Shown here one piece after another: positions 37,801-52,800 of a DNA stretch of 64,000 nucleotides. Under the pieces are notes generated by a model. The model was not told the origin of the DNA. It saw only the letters and a list, made by a program, of their open reading frames with translations, and searched no databases. The DNA comes from Fomitopsis serialis (taxonomy: Eukaryota; Basidiomycota; Agaricomycetes; Polyporales; Fomitopsidaceae): the NCBI RefSeq assembly GCF_022376445.1, contig NW_025955112.1, positions 1 through 64,000 of the forward strand, written 5' to 3'. The position numbers were made by a program, and so were the translations under genes. How positions within the stretch are numbered: position 1 is the stretch's first letter; every line of letters begins with the position of its first letter.

Positions 37801-40800
37801 AGCTGGTGAAGTCCGTGGCGCGGAGCGTCAGGTGTGTCAGGTTTGTGTGCACGGACAAGGTGCGGTCGCAGAGAGGGGTCCGAGCCGGAGCCTACAGTTT
37901 GGGAGGGCCTTCTAGCGTCGAGAATTGGTTGGATGTGAGTGGGTTGGTTTGACTGATGGAACGCTGGCTGACCTGGGTCGCGTCAATGCAGGACACCATA
38001 TCAACACCCTTGGTAGGGCGCCTTTGAACGCCGTTGTCGTCCCTGTGGATGATACATGCACTGATACCCCCGGCGACGAGAACTGGGCGTATTCCAGCGC
38101 AAAGAACATATTAGCGATGCTGGACTTAGCCTATGGGATCGCAGAGCGGATCTCTACCCTGCTCTATGTCGGGCTGGATACAGGCGAGCGTTCCTCACAC
38201 AGGACGAGGTGGTACAAGGTCGTGTCACGAGACCCCGACCACCTCGATATCAAACGACTGAGGGAGTGTGAGAGCAGGGAGGTTGAGGGGATGTTTGCAG
38301 GATCTTCTGATTAGGACCATTCATTCCGTGGGCTGGTTGCAGTATAGATAGAGTTTAACGTGGACTTCTAGACTGGGGAAAGGGCGCGCCCCGGTGTCAC
38401 CGGGCTTGCTATGTATACATAGTGTCCAAGTTGTAATTAGTGTCTGACAATACTTAGACTTTCTCATCATCGCACCTTCGACCAATACTTACTCGTTGAT
38501 GTGGCAAGACACCTACGCGTCACTCCGTTCCAATGTAAAAGATAACGACCTCCCTCCCTACCCCAGCGGCTATCCTCGGGATAGTCTTCCCCGCCAGCCA
38601 GTCGAACGTGCGGACGTATTGAGGATGAGGTGCGATGCCCAGAACGGTCGGCACGGCGTTGATGTAGTTGGCGTTGTGCAGGTGGATGGCGGCACCCTTT
38701 GCAGGAGAGCCGCTCGCAATGGCGAAATACTCATGGTAGGTGGGGCACCATCTGTCCATGTCAGAGAAGGCGCGTGAGTGAGTGATGAGCGAGCGGATGC
38801 AAAGCTAAGAACGTACCGAAAGAGCGTGCTGCCCTCGGGAAAGCTCGCGCCCGTGACGGTGGGTTTGCCGCCTTGGAGGTCCCCATATCCCAGATGGAGA
38901 ATCTTGAACCGTAGACAGCGCCGACGCTGTCCGCAAAATGCATTCACTCAGGTTCTGCGGGAAAGGGGGAGGGAGACAGAGACGCTCACGTGTCTACGGA
39001 GTCCCTCCGCCATGACACCGACCCTGTCCACCTAGACTTCACCCCAATCACAGGGCTCGCCAGCGCCCTCGGCTCGATGAGCTCGACCACGCTCGAGTTC
39101 TTCCACGCGTCGTGCTCGTTCTCCTCCCACTCTGTGCGCCAGTCTGTGAGGAAGATTGAACCGCGGCAGTCGGAGACGAGCAATTCCTTGCTCGTGGTGG
39201 GGTGCGAGTTGACGGAGGTGAGCGGGTGCGGGAAGGCAACCACGTATACTGTGGGTTGCGGTCGGCTCGAGACCCCGTCTTCGTCAAGTGGGGAGGGGGG
39301 GAGACAATGTTGATCGAAGGATTGAGGTCCCAGACCATAAGAAGTTTATCATCTGATGTTGGCAAGAGGAGCGTGGTCAGGGACATACGAATCAGAGCAG
39401 AAGGTCCGATCCACGGCGATTTCATCACCCTGTAGCTCGCGCGAGCCACAGGCGCATCACCTCCACTGCACTAGCAGCAAATTTACGAAGACATCCTCAA
39501 GCTCAAACTGGTCAGCAGGATCGGGAGCAAGGACAGCATACCTCAGTGAAAATTGCATGTCTGATGCGAAGCGAGCACAAGGGGAACATATTCCAAAGTC
39601 TTTGGAAGGTGTAGCAAGAGAGGAGTGGCGTGCTGCCACCGTGTGGTACGAAACAACGAACAACGCATTACTTGTTTGATGTGGCCAAGAACACGTTGTG
39701 TAGCACGCCGTGGATCGGGTTCTCGAACAGAGTGCTGGGACTCTGCTTACCTGACACTGTTGCTAATATCTTGAGCTTTCCTCGCCGTGTCCTCCGCAGA
39801 AGGTCATGTCGTTGACCTTGCCATGATGGCCAGTCATGCCTCCGCCGAACTGGAAGATGTGCTCGTCATCCCCGGACGATTTTGAAAGGAGAAAGAGTTC
39901 GCGGTCGGCTCCAGCGCGGCTAGTCTGTCAAACGAAGTGCAGTCAGACGGAAGGATGGACGGAGGTAATGTGGCGCGTACTCGATTGACCAGACGTCGCT
40001 AACTGAAGGTGAGGTGACTTTGGATGACCATGCAAGAGCAGTGATACGGGTACCAATGTGGAAGCTAGCAATGCATTTGCACAACTCTGATGTCTAACTG
40101 AATCCAATCAACGTCCGGATATTAACCATGAACGCGTCCACTTACTACCATTAGAACCTCCACCGAATGTGCACCACCCACGGCAAGTAGGTCGGTCCCG
40201 TCTTCGTGGTAGCATGCGCGCACCACGTATACTTCTGTTCCGTGTGTGTAGCGCACGTCGGCCATGGCTGATAGCAGGCTGACGCAGAAAGTGCGATGGA
40301 AATGCAAGAATCTGAACAAGAACGCGGGATCAGGCAACACGAAGGCTATTTGGCTCTATTTACTTTGAGTGGCTGTCCGCAAAATCGCGGTCGTCGGATC
40401 CAGACCTCCGAGTCGAGAACAAGTTTCCACACTCTCCGTATACATAGTGATAGATGTCAATCCATGTAAAAATCTCATGGTGAGAGCTCTGTCAGTTTGT
40501 TGCTTTGACAAACAGAAGAAATGTACTGGGAAAAGTTGCTTCTGATGAGATGATATGGCCAATATGAAATGTCCATAGCATCCATTCGACATACAGTATC
40601 ATCCTTATAAAGAGTAGCAAGCTGTTGGGGTGACTGCCTCGTTGAAGTTTAATCGTGGCATCGCACAGGCGGGTATGTACTACTTACAAATAAATACGCT
40701 TGCACACGAACTTCGCGCCACAGACGCGTTTCATCCATCACGTGAACGCGTGCCACGCATTTCCCCAGTCGTCGTAACGGCTGCACTGGCACGGAGGCAA

Positions 40801-43800
40801 CGGTGCATAATATTGGCTTGTCCGGAACACACGTATGCTGTAATGTAAGGTCCTACACCATCATTGATTGAGCCCTGGAACTGACAGTGATTTTTCAGAT
40901 CTATACAAGGCACTGCACTCGGCAATACACAAGACTCGAGTCGCTTTTAGCACATCGAGACCTACTTATATGACAAGTAAAGGGAAATACAAGTCACGAA
41001 CCAAGCCACGCTCGAAGCGAAGATCAGCGGCTCAGGAGGCAGCGAGAGCACGAGCCGTGGAAGTGCGTCGCAGGAACGCGAAGGAGAAGAAGATATTGCC
41101 CGTGGACGCGCCACCGTCGCAAGGGCATCCTGAGGGCAATGGACAATGACAGGCATTCAGAGGCAAGGTAAGGGCTGCATCTATAATACCAAACCGTACA
41201 CAGAAGCTCACCAACGAAGCAATCTAGGCATTCGTTTCATTACACGGGTGAGTTGTCAGTGCACGCCCCAGAGTTTTCGCGTATGGCTGTAAATTGGAGA
41301 TCACTGGACGTTCGTCACCCGTGAATCGATCATGTCCTACAAATCTAAGGTACCCACAGATGTTTTGTGAACTGGAGTCAACGCCATTCTGTCGACGCTA
41401 CGCGCGCTGAGCATATGGCTTCCGAGTCAAGAAGACTAGACGGACCCTGTGCCGCCTTGCACGACGGACTTGCTGCCATCTGGTGCGTCGGCCGCATATG
41501 TTTCGTCGTAATCAACGAGAGTCTGTACACAAGTGCACACTCACTGACTCAGGCGGCCGATCTCAGAAGATAGATAGTAGGTTTCATAACGTCCAGAGAC
41601 GAGTCGGCAGATTATCTGACGGCGAGAAATAGGGCTGAACTTTCCTGGCATAGACTGGGCAGAGACATGCATATTTCATACTCTGAGAACGCTTCTATGC
41701 CGGTGCTCTACACCCCACCCTCTGCCTTTACAAACAGGTGGTGAGATTTGCCTTGGGAGAAGATCTCGATCGATGCTCAAGCGTTCATAGGCTATGCAAG
41801 CTTATACCGCGAGGCCGAGATAGGGTGTGTGTCAATCAGTGCTTGGATCTCCCTCGACACATCCTGTTGTAGGCGTCACATCGTTGGTGAACAGATGGCT
41901 CTCATCCCGGGGAACAGAGTCAGATAGACCTAGCACACGAGCTACGATGAGATTGAGCCAAGATTGAATATTGAATATTGAGCGGCGCACGAGCGGGCTC
42001 CCATGAATAGCGGTGACGACACTTACCTTCCAGCTGGCCTCAGGCGCACTGGGCGCAGAGCAATGCACACGGAGACGGAAGCATTTTGCCTCGTGATGAA
42101 GGGCAGAACTTGCATTCAACGCACGTTCCGGAAAGGGTCGTCTTCGCTGCCAGAGAAAACGCGGCGATGCCGTATAGGCTATATAACACGGAGACCCTCG
42201 TACCTCCTTTCTCACCGCCTCTTGTTCCCGTCCATCACCCCGCTTGCCACTGTGTATTCTAGACGCTGTACCTTCCGTCTTTGCTGCTGTCATGAGTGAA
42301 CTGACAAGTTCCGGACCGCAAACATGCCTCACCGACGTTCGACCGAACAGCCCGGCGAGATCGAGCCTTGGCCACCGCTTGAGAGCTCCGAGCTGTGGGT
42401 ACTTGCATGTTCTATGGTGAGATATGGACCTGTTCTATTGTACACGTTGTGAGCCAAGTGCGAGCTGATTGTGTCCCAAGTGATACCCGTTTGCGACGGC
42501 TTCCGAGTGAGAGCGGCGAGCGCCGTATGTTGCAAGGCGTCTGTCATGTACGAGGGGCCGAGAGTGGTTACGGGAGCCCTTCAAGCTTCACAGCCTGCAC
42601 ATGGCCGCCCAGCGCCGCCCAAGATGCGGCAGCCAGCCTTCCCTATCGAGATTGCCCGACGGGAGTATATCTACGCGAAAAGAATGTCCCGGTTACTCCT
42701 GAGCTACTTAACCGACTTAGACTCTTGACGAGTCTCGAGACAAGCGCCTCCTCCTCGCCTTCATCTGTTTCCGTGACGATCCTCTCTGCAGCAGCCTGTA
42801 TTCGTGGGCATGCCTATGGACAGCGAGGCCACTCAGAATGCGCGCGACGAGCAAGACCGCGCGAATGACCTCCACCTCGTCTCCTACACCCTCCTCGTCC
42901 AGTCGCTGACCATCCAGGCTCCGCCACCGGGCGTCCCCCTTCCGCTTCCAATCCCTGTGGAACTTCCACCAGGCATCGCGAGGCGTATTCTCGGTCCTAA
43001 TTCTGTGCAAGAACCGCAGTTACTATTGGAAGATGTGAGCTTGGAGTGCAAGCCCGGAGAGGTCCTCGCTATGTGAGTGCTGCTTGAAGGAGTCGGCTTA
43101 CAGCTGTTGTAGAGACGATAGGCCAGCCTGCACTGGGGTGTGTGTGGAGCTGGGGTTTGGGCCGACGGTCGCCGTGAGCGAGACTTATGTCAAAGTCGAG
43201 CTAGAGAACATATCTGAGCGACAACGGTGGGTGCGTGACTTCGCCAACCGTCGGCCATCTCGCCAGCCATCACCCCGCGCCACACACCCCCGCGCGCGAG
43301 CGGTGTATCATTTCTACAACAGCTGTAACGGAACGCGCTCTACTCACCGACCGACGCCATCTGCACAGAATCGGTGCGAGTGGGTCCGGCAAGTCCACTC
43401 TGCTTAATGCAATCGGTAGGCGCACTGGCGGCCTGAAGACCCTTGCTGGCTCTGTCACCATTCACCCCACTTCCGCCACAAGGATCAAGGTGGCAGATGC
43501 AATCGGCTTCGTGCCACAGGACGATCTCCTTCTCTCATGCTTGACCGTTCGTGAGACCCTCCGGTTTGCAGCTGGCGGGAACAATGAGGCAGTGGAGAGG
43601 ACCATCGGGGAGCTTGGTCTACAGAAAGCAGCGGATACGCTGGTCGGCGGAGGATCGTCAGGTAAGAAAGGTATCTCGGGTGGCGAGCGGAGAAGGTGAG
43701 CTCTCTGAGTCCCATGTCTCGTGCGCATCCATCCCGGGTTTCGTACTACATTGGGTGGCTGAATCCCGGTTCAAAACGTGATATTGACAATGATTCATTA

Positions 43801-46800
43801 GGCTTTCGATTGGCTGTGTACTCGTACGGCAACCAAGCGTTCTCATCCTAGACGAACCGTAAGTAGCCTTCCTCCGTCTCCCTACCAACCCTCCAACACT
43901 CACACACAGCACAACCGGCCTCGACACCACCGCGGCCTTCTCCGTCCTTTCCCTGCTGTCCTCCCTCGCGCGGCGGAACCGCACCGTGATCATGTCCATC
44001 CACCAGCCGCGCTCCGACGCCTACCCGCTCTTCGACCGGCTCTGCCTCCTCTCGCACGGGCGCGTCGTCTACTCCGGGCTCCGCCGCGACGTCCTCCCCT
44101 GGTTCGCGGATCTCGGATACACGTGCCCGCCGCAGACGAACCCGCTCGACTTCTTGATCGACGTGAGCGCGGTGGACTCACGGGACGAGGATGCGGAGAG
44201 GGCGAGCCAGGCGCGGGTGGATCGGCTGAAGAGCGCGTGGGCAGAGAGGGAGAAGATGAACGAGGAGGGCGATAAGGGGGAGACCAAGGGGGCCGGCGAG
44301 GACGTGAACGTGGGCGCGGACAAGGGGAGGAAATCGAATCGGCCGGGCTTCGTCAAGCAGGTCGTCGTACTGACTAATCGGGCGATGAAGAACGTGTATC
44401 GGGATAATGGGCTGCTCCTGGGTTTCCTGCTGCAGGTTGCTGTGATCGGCGTCATGGCAGGTTGGTCTCTCGCTCAATTATGCAAATCACAAGGGGTGCT
44501 GTTGATGCTGACGGTGTCGTCGTCGTTCAGGTTTGACTTTCTTCAATCCGCCCGAGACCCCCGCCGGCATACAGACGCTTAAGACGGTTTACTACCAGGG
44601 GGTCGTTATGTTCTTCTATTTATCCTTTATACTCTATATCTACATAGACTGCGGGCAGCTCGTGGTATTTGATCGCGAGCGCGAGGTGTGTTTCGATAAT
44701 ACGGCTCAATGCGTCCAAGACTGCTTACACAGGGTTAGGATCGACTATATGACGTGCTCCCCTGGGTGTGCAGTCATCTGCTCGCCTTCCTGCCCATCAA
44801 CATTATCGCACCAACCCTATATGCTATAATCCTCTACTTCATGTAAGTCTGTTAGATTCCATTTGATCACATCGTATGCTCATAAACTCCTGTTAGGTGC
44901 GGCTTCCGCCACGATAATCTCGCGAGAAACCTATTCATATTCATCGGCAATGTACGTCTACCATCATTTGCATCATCAGGCGCGCTCACATTATATGCAG
45001 TGCATACTGCAACAGCACGGCTCATTCGCCTATGCCCTCCTAGCGGCCTCCATCGACCGTAATTTTGCTCAGGCATCCCTGATCGCGAATGGATTGTCCA
45101 TCGCCATGTTTCTGAGCGCGGGGTACCTGATCGTGAACCTCCCTGCGTATATTGGTTGGATGAAATGGCTGTCGCCGTACTTCGTATGTATCTCCCATGG
45201 CCCATCGCCCGCATCACTGATGCGTGAGGTCTCACAGTATGGCTTCAGATGGACAGCAATCACCCAATTCCGAGGTAGAGTCTTCTCGTGTTCAGGCATC
45301 GAAGGCGTCCAACGGTACAAATCCCCTGCTCTACCACGCGATTACCTTGTCTCAGTTGCCGGTGTCTTTTTTAGAAATCAGTGCATCGGAGACAATGTCC
45401 TCGTCGGCCTCCGGTTCAACCTCAACACACCCCTCTGGGTCTACCCCCTCGGTATAGTCGGCTTCATCCTCGTCGTCCTCGGCATGGCCGTGTGTACCCT
45501 CTTCCCTCTCCCCTACCTGCCTCTCACTAACCAGCTCCCTCCTCCCCATATAGATTGCCCTCCTTCAGTTCTACCACCCCGGCGGAGTGAAGCACGCGAA
45601 GAACAAACTCTCCTCTTCAGAGCGGCCTAAGAAACCCGCGAAGGTCGAGGAGGTGGAGGCGCCCACGCGCGAGCGGGTCGACGTGGAGCTGAAGGACATG
45701 GGCATCATCGTTAAGGGCGGGCTTCTCTTGGGCACCGCTAGTAAGAGTATTTTGGACGGTGTGGATGTGACGTTTAGGCCTGGGCGGTTGACGGTCGTGC
45801 TGGGGCCGTCGGGTGCGGGAAAGGCATGCGCGTTCTTGCGGGTCGGCGCGGTCGCTGACGATGTTCGCATTATAGAGCTCGTTGTTGGAGGCGATGGCAG
45901 GTCAGCTGCCGCCGTCACGCTTCTCTGTGGCAGGTTCTATCCTCTTCAATGGTCGGCCTACCTCCTCAGGCCACAGTGAGCAGGTCGCGTTTGTGCAGCA
46001 GAGCGACCAATGGCTCTTGCCTGCACTCACTGTACGTCAATTTTCTGTATTGTTGCCTGCAGGTTCGTTGATACCGTGCGCTGTAGATTAGAGAGACCCT
46101 GCACTACGCTGCGGAGCTTCAGCTGCGCGGTATGACCAAGCCCGCGAAGAGAGAGCGCGCGGAAGATGTCATGAGGGCAATGGGCCTCACGCCTGTTGCA
46201 GACCACGTTGTCGGTGGTGAGGTTCGTCGGTCCCGATATCTATCGAGCGCACTGCCTGATGACTTCGCAGACGGTCAAGGGTATTAGCGGTGGTGAGAAA
46301 CGTCGCCTAGCGCTCGCTGTCCAGCTGCTCGCAGATCCCTCCGTGCTTCTCGCCGACGAACCCACCTCCGGCCTTGACGCGTTTTCCGCGCTCTCGGTAA
46401 TCGACGCCCTCCGTGCGCTCGCGCGTTCCGGCCGCACAGTCGTAGCCTCTGTGCACCAGCCGCGCTCGGAGGTCTGGACGCAGGTGGACGACGTAGTCGT
46501 GCTCGCCGCAGGTGGGAAGGTAGTGTACGCAGGCGACAAGAACGGCGTCGTCGACTGGGTGGACGGCGTCAGCGGCGTTCAGATGCCCGATTGGTGGAAC
46601 CCCGCGGACTGGGTCGTGGATGCTGTGTGTGGAGAGGGTCGAGATGCGCTGGTCCAAGCGTGGCAGAAGGACCACGAGCTCAAGAAGGCGGAGGAGGACG
46701 CCCCTTTGTCTGATGCGTTGTCCACGCCGAGCGGCCATGCGGTGGGTGTGCCAAAGAGGAGCGCGTCGGAGTATGCGCTGCCGGTGGTGCTCAGTCGCAG

Positions 46801-49800
46801 CTGGAAGAACCTGAGGAGACAACAGGACGTCTTCGTGGCGCGGCTTGCGAATCCTCCATTCCTTGTCTTGATCTTTTGGATGTTCTTTTTGCGGCTCGGG
46901 CACGGGCCTGCGAGTGCACAGGATAGGATCGGACTGTTGATGGAGAACAGCGCTATGCCGTTTGTCGGTGAGTGATAGATGTCTTTCAATGGTAGAGAGA
47001 AATACTGAGCAGACATCAGGGATGCTTGCGTCTATTGCTATATACCCTGCTGAACGAGACGCGTTCTACAGGTGTGTGATGCTTGCTCTCAGGCATGGCT
47101 GGCTATAACGTACCATGTATAGGGAATACAAGAACCCTGCTTCCCGTTATAGTGCCGCTACCTTCATCATGTCGTACACGATTCAGGAAGTCCCTATGCA
47201 ATTTCTAGCTGCTATGGTCCGCCCATCTCACTGCATCGATGTTGAGTGATTGACGATCCAGTGATCCTCAGATATATTCAGTCATCATGATGGCGGGTAT
47301 GGGCCTGCAGATCGACGCGCGGAGGTTCTTTGAGTTCTCGTTTGGTATTTTTGGCCTGGTCAGCTTTGGAGAAAGCATCGGGGTACGTTAATCTGCTAAT
47401 TGAGGCTTGAACCTTGAAGGCTGATGCTGATGGTCGATTGTAGATCATTTTCTCCAGTACGTCGTGCTAGACGAGGATTGCCAGTATTCCGCTGACATTC
47501 TGCCATAGGCTGGGTGATTAACGGAGGCCTCTCCGTATCGCTCGTTTCGTGCGCCTTGACAGTGCTTGCGCAGACGTGTGGGATTATCTCTGTCACGCTT
47601 CCTCGCTGGCTCGCAGTCATTTCCTGGGGTAGTGCGCTGACTTATCAAGCGTGAGCAAGCTGTATATCGCAAATGTATCCGGCGCATTGACACCGATATT
47701 GCTGTTGTTGCAGGCGTGTGGCCTTCATCAACGAGTTCAGCGGTTTGGTCTTCAACTGCACGCAGGAGCAGCTTGCCTCCGGAGAGTGCCTTGCAGGTGT
47801 GAAACCTCTTGCCGCGATGCATGATCATGATCTGGGTCTGACGTCTATTGCAGCTACGGGAGAACAGTTGATCGAGACATTCGGTTTCAAAGATAGGAAC
47901 ACAGCAAAGTTCACCGCACTCTTGCTTGTGATCTTGGTCATCTATAGACTGCTGGCATATGTGGCGGTTCGGGCAAGGGTGGCTCTCTTGTAATAACGCC
48001 TTTCCTGTGTGCTCCCATCTTGACACGGTTAGATCAGTTGAGAATGGAGATGTTACTTGTAATGAACCACAAACGCCTTGTCTGAAGAATCGACATTGGC
48101 CGGAAGGTTTGCACGTATGCAGAATACTTGCATGGACAGGTCAAGTGAGTGCGCGTCCATATCTTGACCTGAATCCGTACTCGCCGCGTGCGGTATGGCA
48201 TCATGTCAATCATGTTCTCGGGCTACGCTGTAAAGCGCTTGGTAGCGTTGTGTAACGCACTAAGCATGGACTCACCACCACTGGACACGTTGTCACTGCC
48301 AGTCACGCCACTGTTGGCTCGTCTGAGAACTACGCATAGTCATTCTACTAGCTGGTATGTACGGCCTTCAACTGATGAACGATCAGTGTCGCAAGCACAA
48401 GAAGATCAACAGAAGATAGCGCACCGCACGACGAGTTGGTCAACACGAGGATCTACATGACTGCGTCGGATTTGCGCTCCAAATACGGATCCCTGCACAT
48501 CCGAATCGATTCAACGACTCAGGGCTACCGTACCCCTGGGTTCTACATAGAATGTTTCCAGCCGCCACGCCGAATGCAGCTCATGCGTCCGCATTCCCTG
48601 TCGTACGCCAGCCGCGGTGACGACGACCGCAGACGCGGATACCTTTCCGACGAAGCGTGCCCGCGAGTCAGCATGACAGCAAAGCAGCAACAGCAACGCA
48701 CCATGCCCGCCGTCCATCACTCCCGTTCCAAGCAAGCGAGCGGCGCGGACGACGACGCCAGTCCCGCCCCTGCGCGACACGACACGGCGCCCCATCCACA
48801 AGGCCCAACAACGCACGCACCCCGGCATCCTAGGCTCGACCTTACGTGTAGCCCCCGCGCCGGCGACAAGCACGAGCCAAGTAGCCGACGCCGCGCGGAG
48901 GCTCCAAGAGGCCGCAAATGGCCGGAGGACCACGTCGGGCCTGCGATCGGTGACGGCAGCGCCCACATGCAACGCACGGCGATCTACCAGAGCCCAGATC
49001 CTCCCGAGATCCCGCTCCTCCCGTCATCCATTGGCCCAGATCGGGTACTGCGAGTGCTAGATCAGATCAGATTGCCCGGACGCGTGGTGGCGCACGTCCT
49101 CGCTCAGCCACATGAGTTGTTTGCCTGCACTCACGTAACGCTCGCCTACTCGGGGCATATCCGCAACCACGCCAATGTATCCAGTACAAGATCAACATGT
49201 CGTTTCGAATGTCATAATTTACACTACTACCGACGTGCGGTCTGCGCAGAATCTAGAGTACGGGTGAAGTCACACACACACATTACAATACCAATATACG
49301 ACGCCACAGAATCGGGGAAACATCCGGGAAATATCAGGCAGACATGGAGCCTATCTTACATGTCGAGTGCGCGCGACGGGCGGGGAACACAGGGGAGGGA
49401 CAAAGATACGGGGGACCAAGCGTACATACTGGGAGGAGGAAGGGAGGGCACGGTCGACGGTAAACGAAGGCGAAGGTCAAATGCAAGTACGGGGCGGGGT
49501 GAAGGTCAAGAAGGCGATGCGACTTGGAGGATGGGGTCGGATACGATGAACGGTCCAAGAAGGTCCATGCAACTCGGACGACAGAACGCCGAGGAAACGC
49601 TGCCGGCCTCACCGACCGTAGGGAGCCTGGTACCCCGTGACGTACCCAGCGTATCCCCCGTGGCTCTGGTACCCAGCGTACTCAACGGGCGCCTCCCGAT
49701 ACGTGACACCGCCATGCGACTGCTGCGGGTGCACCGGGGCTTGCTGCACCGGCATATGCATCCCGCTCGTGCTCGCCCCCGCCTCAGCGATCGCGCCCGC

Positions 49801-52800
49801 CGGTGCCACGTACCCGCCGTTCCCATACGCGGCGTGGGCCTGTACCTGGGGGTGCGGCTCTGCGCCGCCGTCGAAGCCGAGGTCCTTGAACATGTTCCGC
49901 CAGTATATCGAGTCGTGCTCCTCCATCGGCTGCGCCTGGTACTGCGCGTACGTCGTCGAGATCCCCGCCAGGCTGAAGTTGCTCATGCCTCCGCCGCGGT
50001 GCGTCGAGTCCGACATCGGGTAGTCCTGCTCGCGGTGCGGCATGTACGACGACGAGGCCGTGGGATGCGTATACGGGGAGGACGACGAAGAGGCGGTGCT
50101 CGACGTCAACGCCGACGAGACAGCAGGCGACTGCGAGTAGTACCCGCTATGCTGGGGCGCCTGGGGGTGCTCGATGCCATTCGCCTGCATCCCGTACACC
50201 TGCTGACCATAGCCGTTCGCCGAGTGGGAGGTTGTCCGGCAGGCACGTACGACGACGGCACGCCGCGCCCGTTGGTGCTGGCCATCTCACGCGAGTACAG
50301 CTCGCGCTCCGCCTGCCGCTGCTGCGCCTTCTGGAGGTCGTTCGCGATGAGCGACCGCAGGAAGCGGTCGTGATACGCTGCGGAGTACGACTGCTGGCTG
50401 AGATGTGCGGCGTCGTGATACGCCTTCGCAGTCTTGCCGATCATGTTGTGGATCTCTTGCATTGCATTGGTTCTGAGATCCGACAGTGACGGCGAGATGC
50501 TAGCACGAAGCAGCTGCAAAACCCAACTTACGTCAGCGTCAGAAAGACGGCTGTATGACGCTGATGCCCACCTTGAGCAAGACGACAGCAGAGTACGCTG
50601 TCATGACCGTGATCGAGTCCTGTCCGTACCGCAGCATTTGCAAGTCGACAAAGTCTTGCGCGACGATTTTGAGACCCGACATCGCTGCGGTGTGACAGGC
50701 GTTGAGCGCCTCGACGTTGCACGAAGAGCCGGACGAGCTGTTCGAGTGGATCCCGAAGGTGTTGAGGAACAGCCGCACGTGCAGCTGGAAGAACATGAGC
50801 ATCGAGAGGTGGAATCGTGAGCCACCCGCTGTCAAGAGTGTGAGCGATGTTTCATCGAGTCTGACAGAAAGCGGACATGCTTACCTCCCTTCATCTCCTC
50901 GCACCAAGTTTGCACCCACTGGTTCAGCTTGCAGTTGCAGTCGCGTAGAAGGACCTCATAGTCAACGTCATCTCCACTCGACGCCGACCCGCCCTGCGCC
51001 ATGTTGAACACGTCCGTCGTATTCGCAGCGATGCCCCGGAGCTGCGTGAACGCGGACACGATGACGTCCTCCTGGCGGGTCTGGCTCCCACCCTCCGAGT
51101 GCCACGTCCCCGAGTGCCTCACCAGCTCGTCGTCCTTCGGAAGCATCCAATGCTTTCCCGTCTGCATGCTCAGGCTGCGGTCGTGCACCCATAGCACAAG
51201 GTACGTCCGCTCGCGGTTGCGGCGCTCCCGCCTTTGCATGTCGTTCTCGCCCGTAAGCCCCCGCCCGACGTAGCGATTGAGCCCTAGCTCGATTGCCATG
51301 CGGCACGCGTACCCGATGTACGTCCACGTGCGCGGGTCGTCCGGCTCCTTCCAGTATGTCATGCACGCGAAAGCCTGCACGACCTCGACACGCTTCCAGT
51401 TCTCCGCGAAGGCGCGCACGGCATACTGGTGCGCGAGCCGCAGCACCGGCTGGTACATCTCCGGCTTGAAGAACTTGCAGCAGGCCATGATGAACGCCGT
51501 GAAGAGAAACGGGCACTTGCCGCGGACATACGCGTAGGTGTGGAGGGCGGGGTCAAATAGGTTGATGAAGGGATTGAGGCGGATATAGAACATGTCCCAG
51601 AGCTTTTCAACTTCCTCCTCTGCTAGAAGACCTGCCTCGACGGGGTCCTTCAGCGTCGGACCATCTGCAAAGAGCGATGCCACTGAAGTCGACGGCCGAG
51701 AGGACGCGTGCGGCGATGGCGGGTGCTGAGAAAACGAACGCTCTGAGGCGCCCGACGACCGAGCCACGGGAGTCTCGTCGCAGGGTTGAGGATGGTCTTG
51801 AAGAACGACGAATTGCGCGAATTCTGCTTGATGACGCGGGCTGGATACATACCGCCGTCCTTTTGGTCGTCTTCGTCGTCCTCGTCCATCTCCGAGTCAG
51901 AGGTCTGGGTGGACCTCGCATAACCGTCCTGGATATGAGAAGGAAGGTTCAGCGGAGGCAATTCTGGCCCCGTGTAGTGGGAACCGCTGGGGCCGCCATT
52001 ATCTCGGAAGCGAGCATCAGCTGATGAAGGCCCGACGAGCGGGGGAAGGGTCAAGCTGTCGTTGATGTTCGACTTCTGTTTTGCGCTGTTGAGACCCTTT
52101 TCCAGTCGTCGGAGCATTTTGGACGCCTCCGATAGTCTACGTAAACGGCATCTCAGTAAGAGGGCGCATATACCGAGCGCAGATCTACCTTGAACCGGGC
52201 TTCCGACCGCGACGGTGTTTCTCGAAGATGCATCTGTGAAACGTTTGCGCTGGATACAAGGGATGCGCTGTGGGAGAACCTACTCTGCACCAGAGCGCTT
52301 GCAGCGCTGACAGGGAATGTTGTTGCCATCGTCGGCACCGACGCATTTCATCTTCACAGCATCGTCGTCAACGCGCTCATGGAGAAGGCTCGACGGTGGT
52401 TACCTTTGCGGCTCTGCATACGGTGCAGGCCCTCGCGCCTCTTACGACGGGCGGCTTGGCGCTGTAGACCGGCGATTTTCCAGGCGGTGAGCAGATGCGC
52501 CCGACGTGAGTAGCAGTACCTACGGAGGCTTATCATCGGACAGAGAGACGGTTTGCTCGCCGTGGGCGGGCTGCTGAAGGGGGGACGGGGGCTGCTGGTC
52601 CATGTGGATTGTATGAAGGCCGACTCGAGGCTAACGGTAATCAATCACCGCCGGCGATAGCGACCTGAGATATGAACCCGTCGGGTCGCGCCTGGGCTGT
52701 GCGGCGGCTGGAACGACGAGGAGGGGGAGAGAGGCGGTCGGCGAGACGTGCGGGGGTTATGAGGGACGAGGAGGTGGTGAGAGGAAGAAGGGTGATGAAT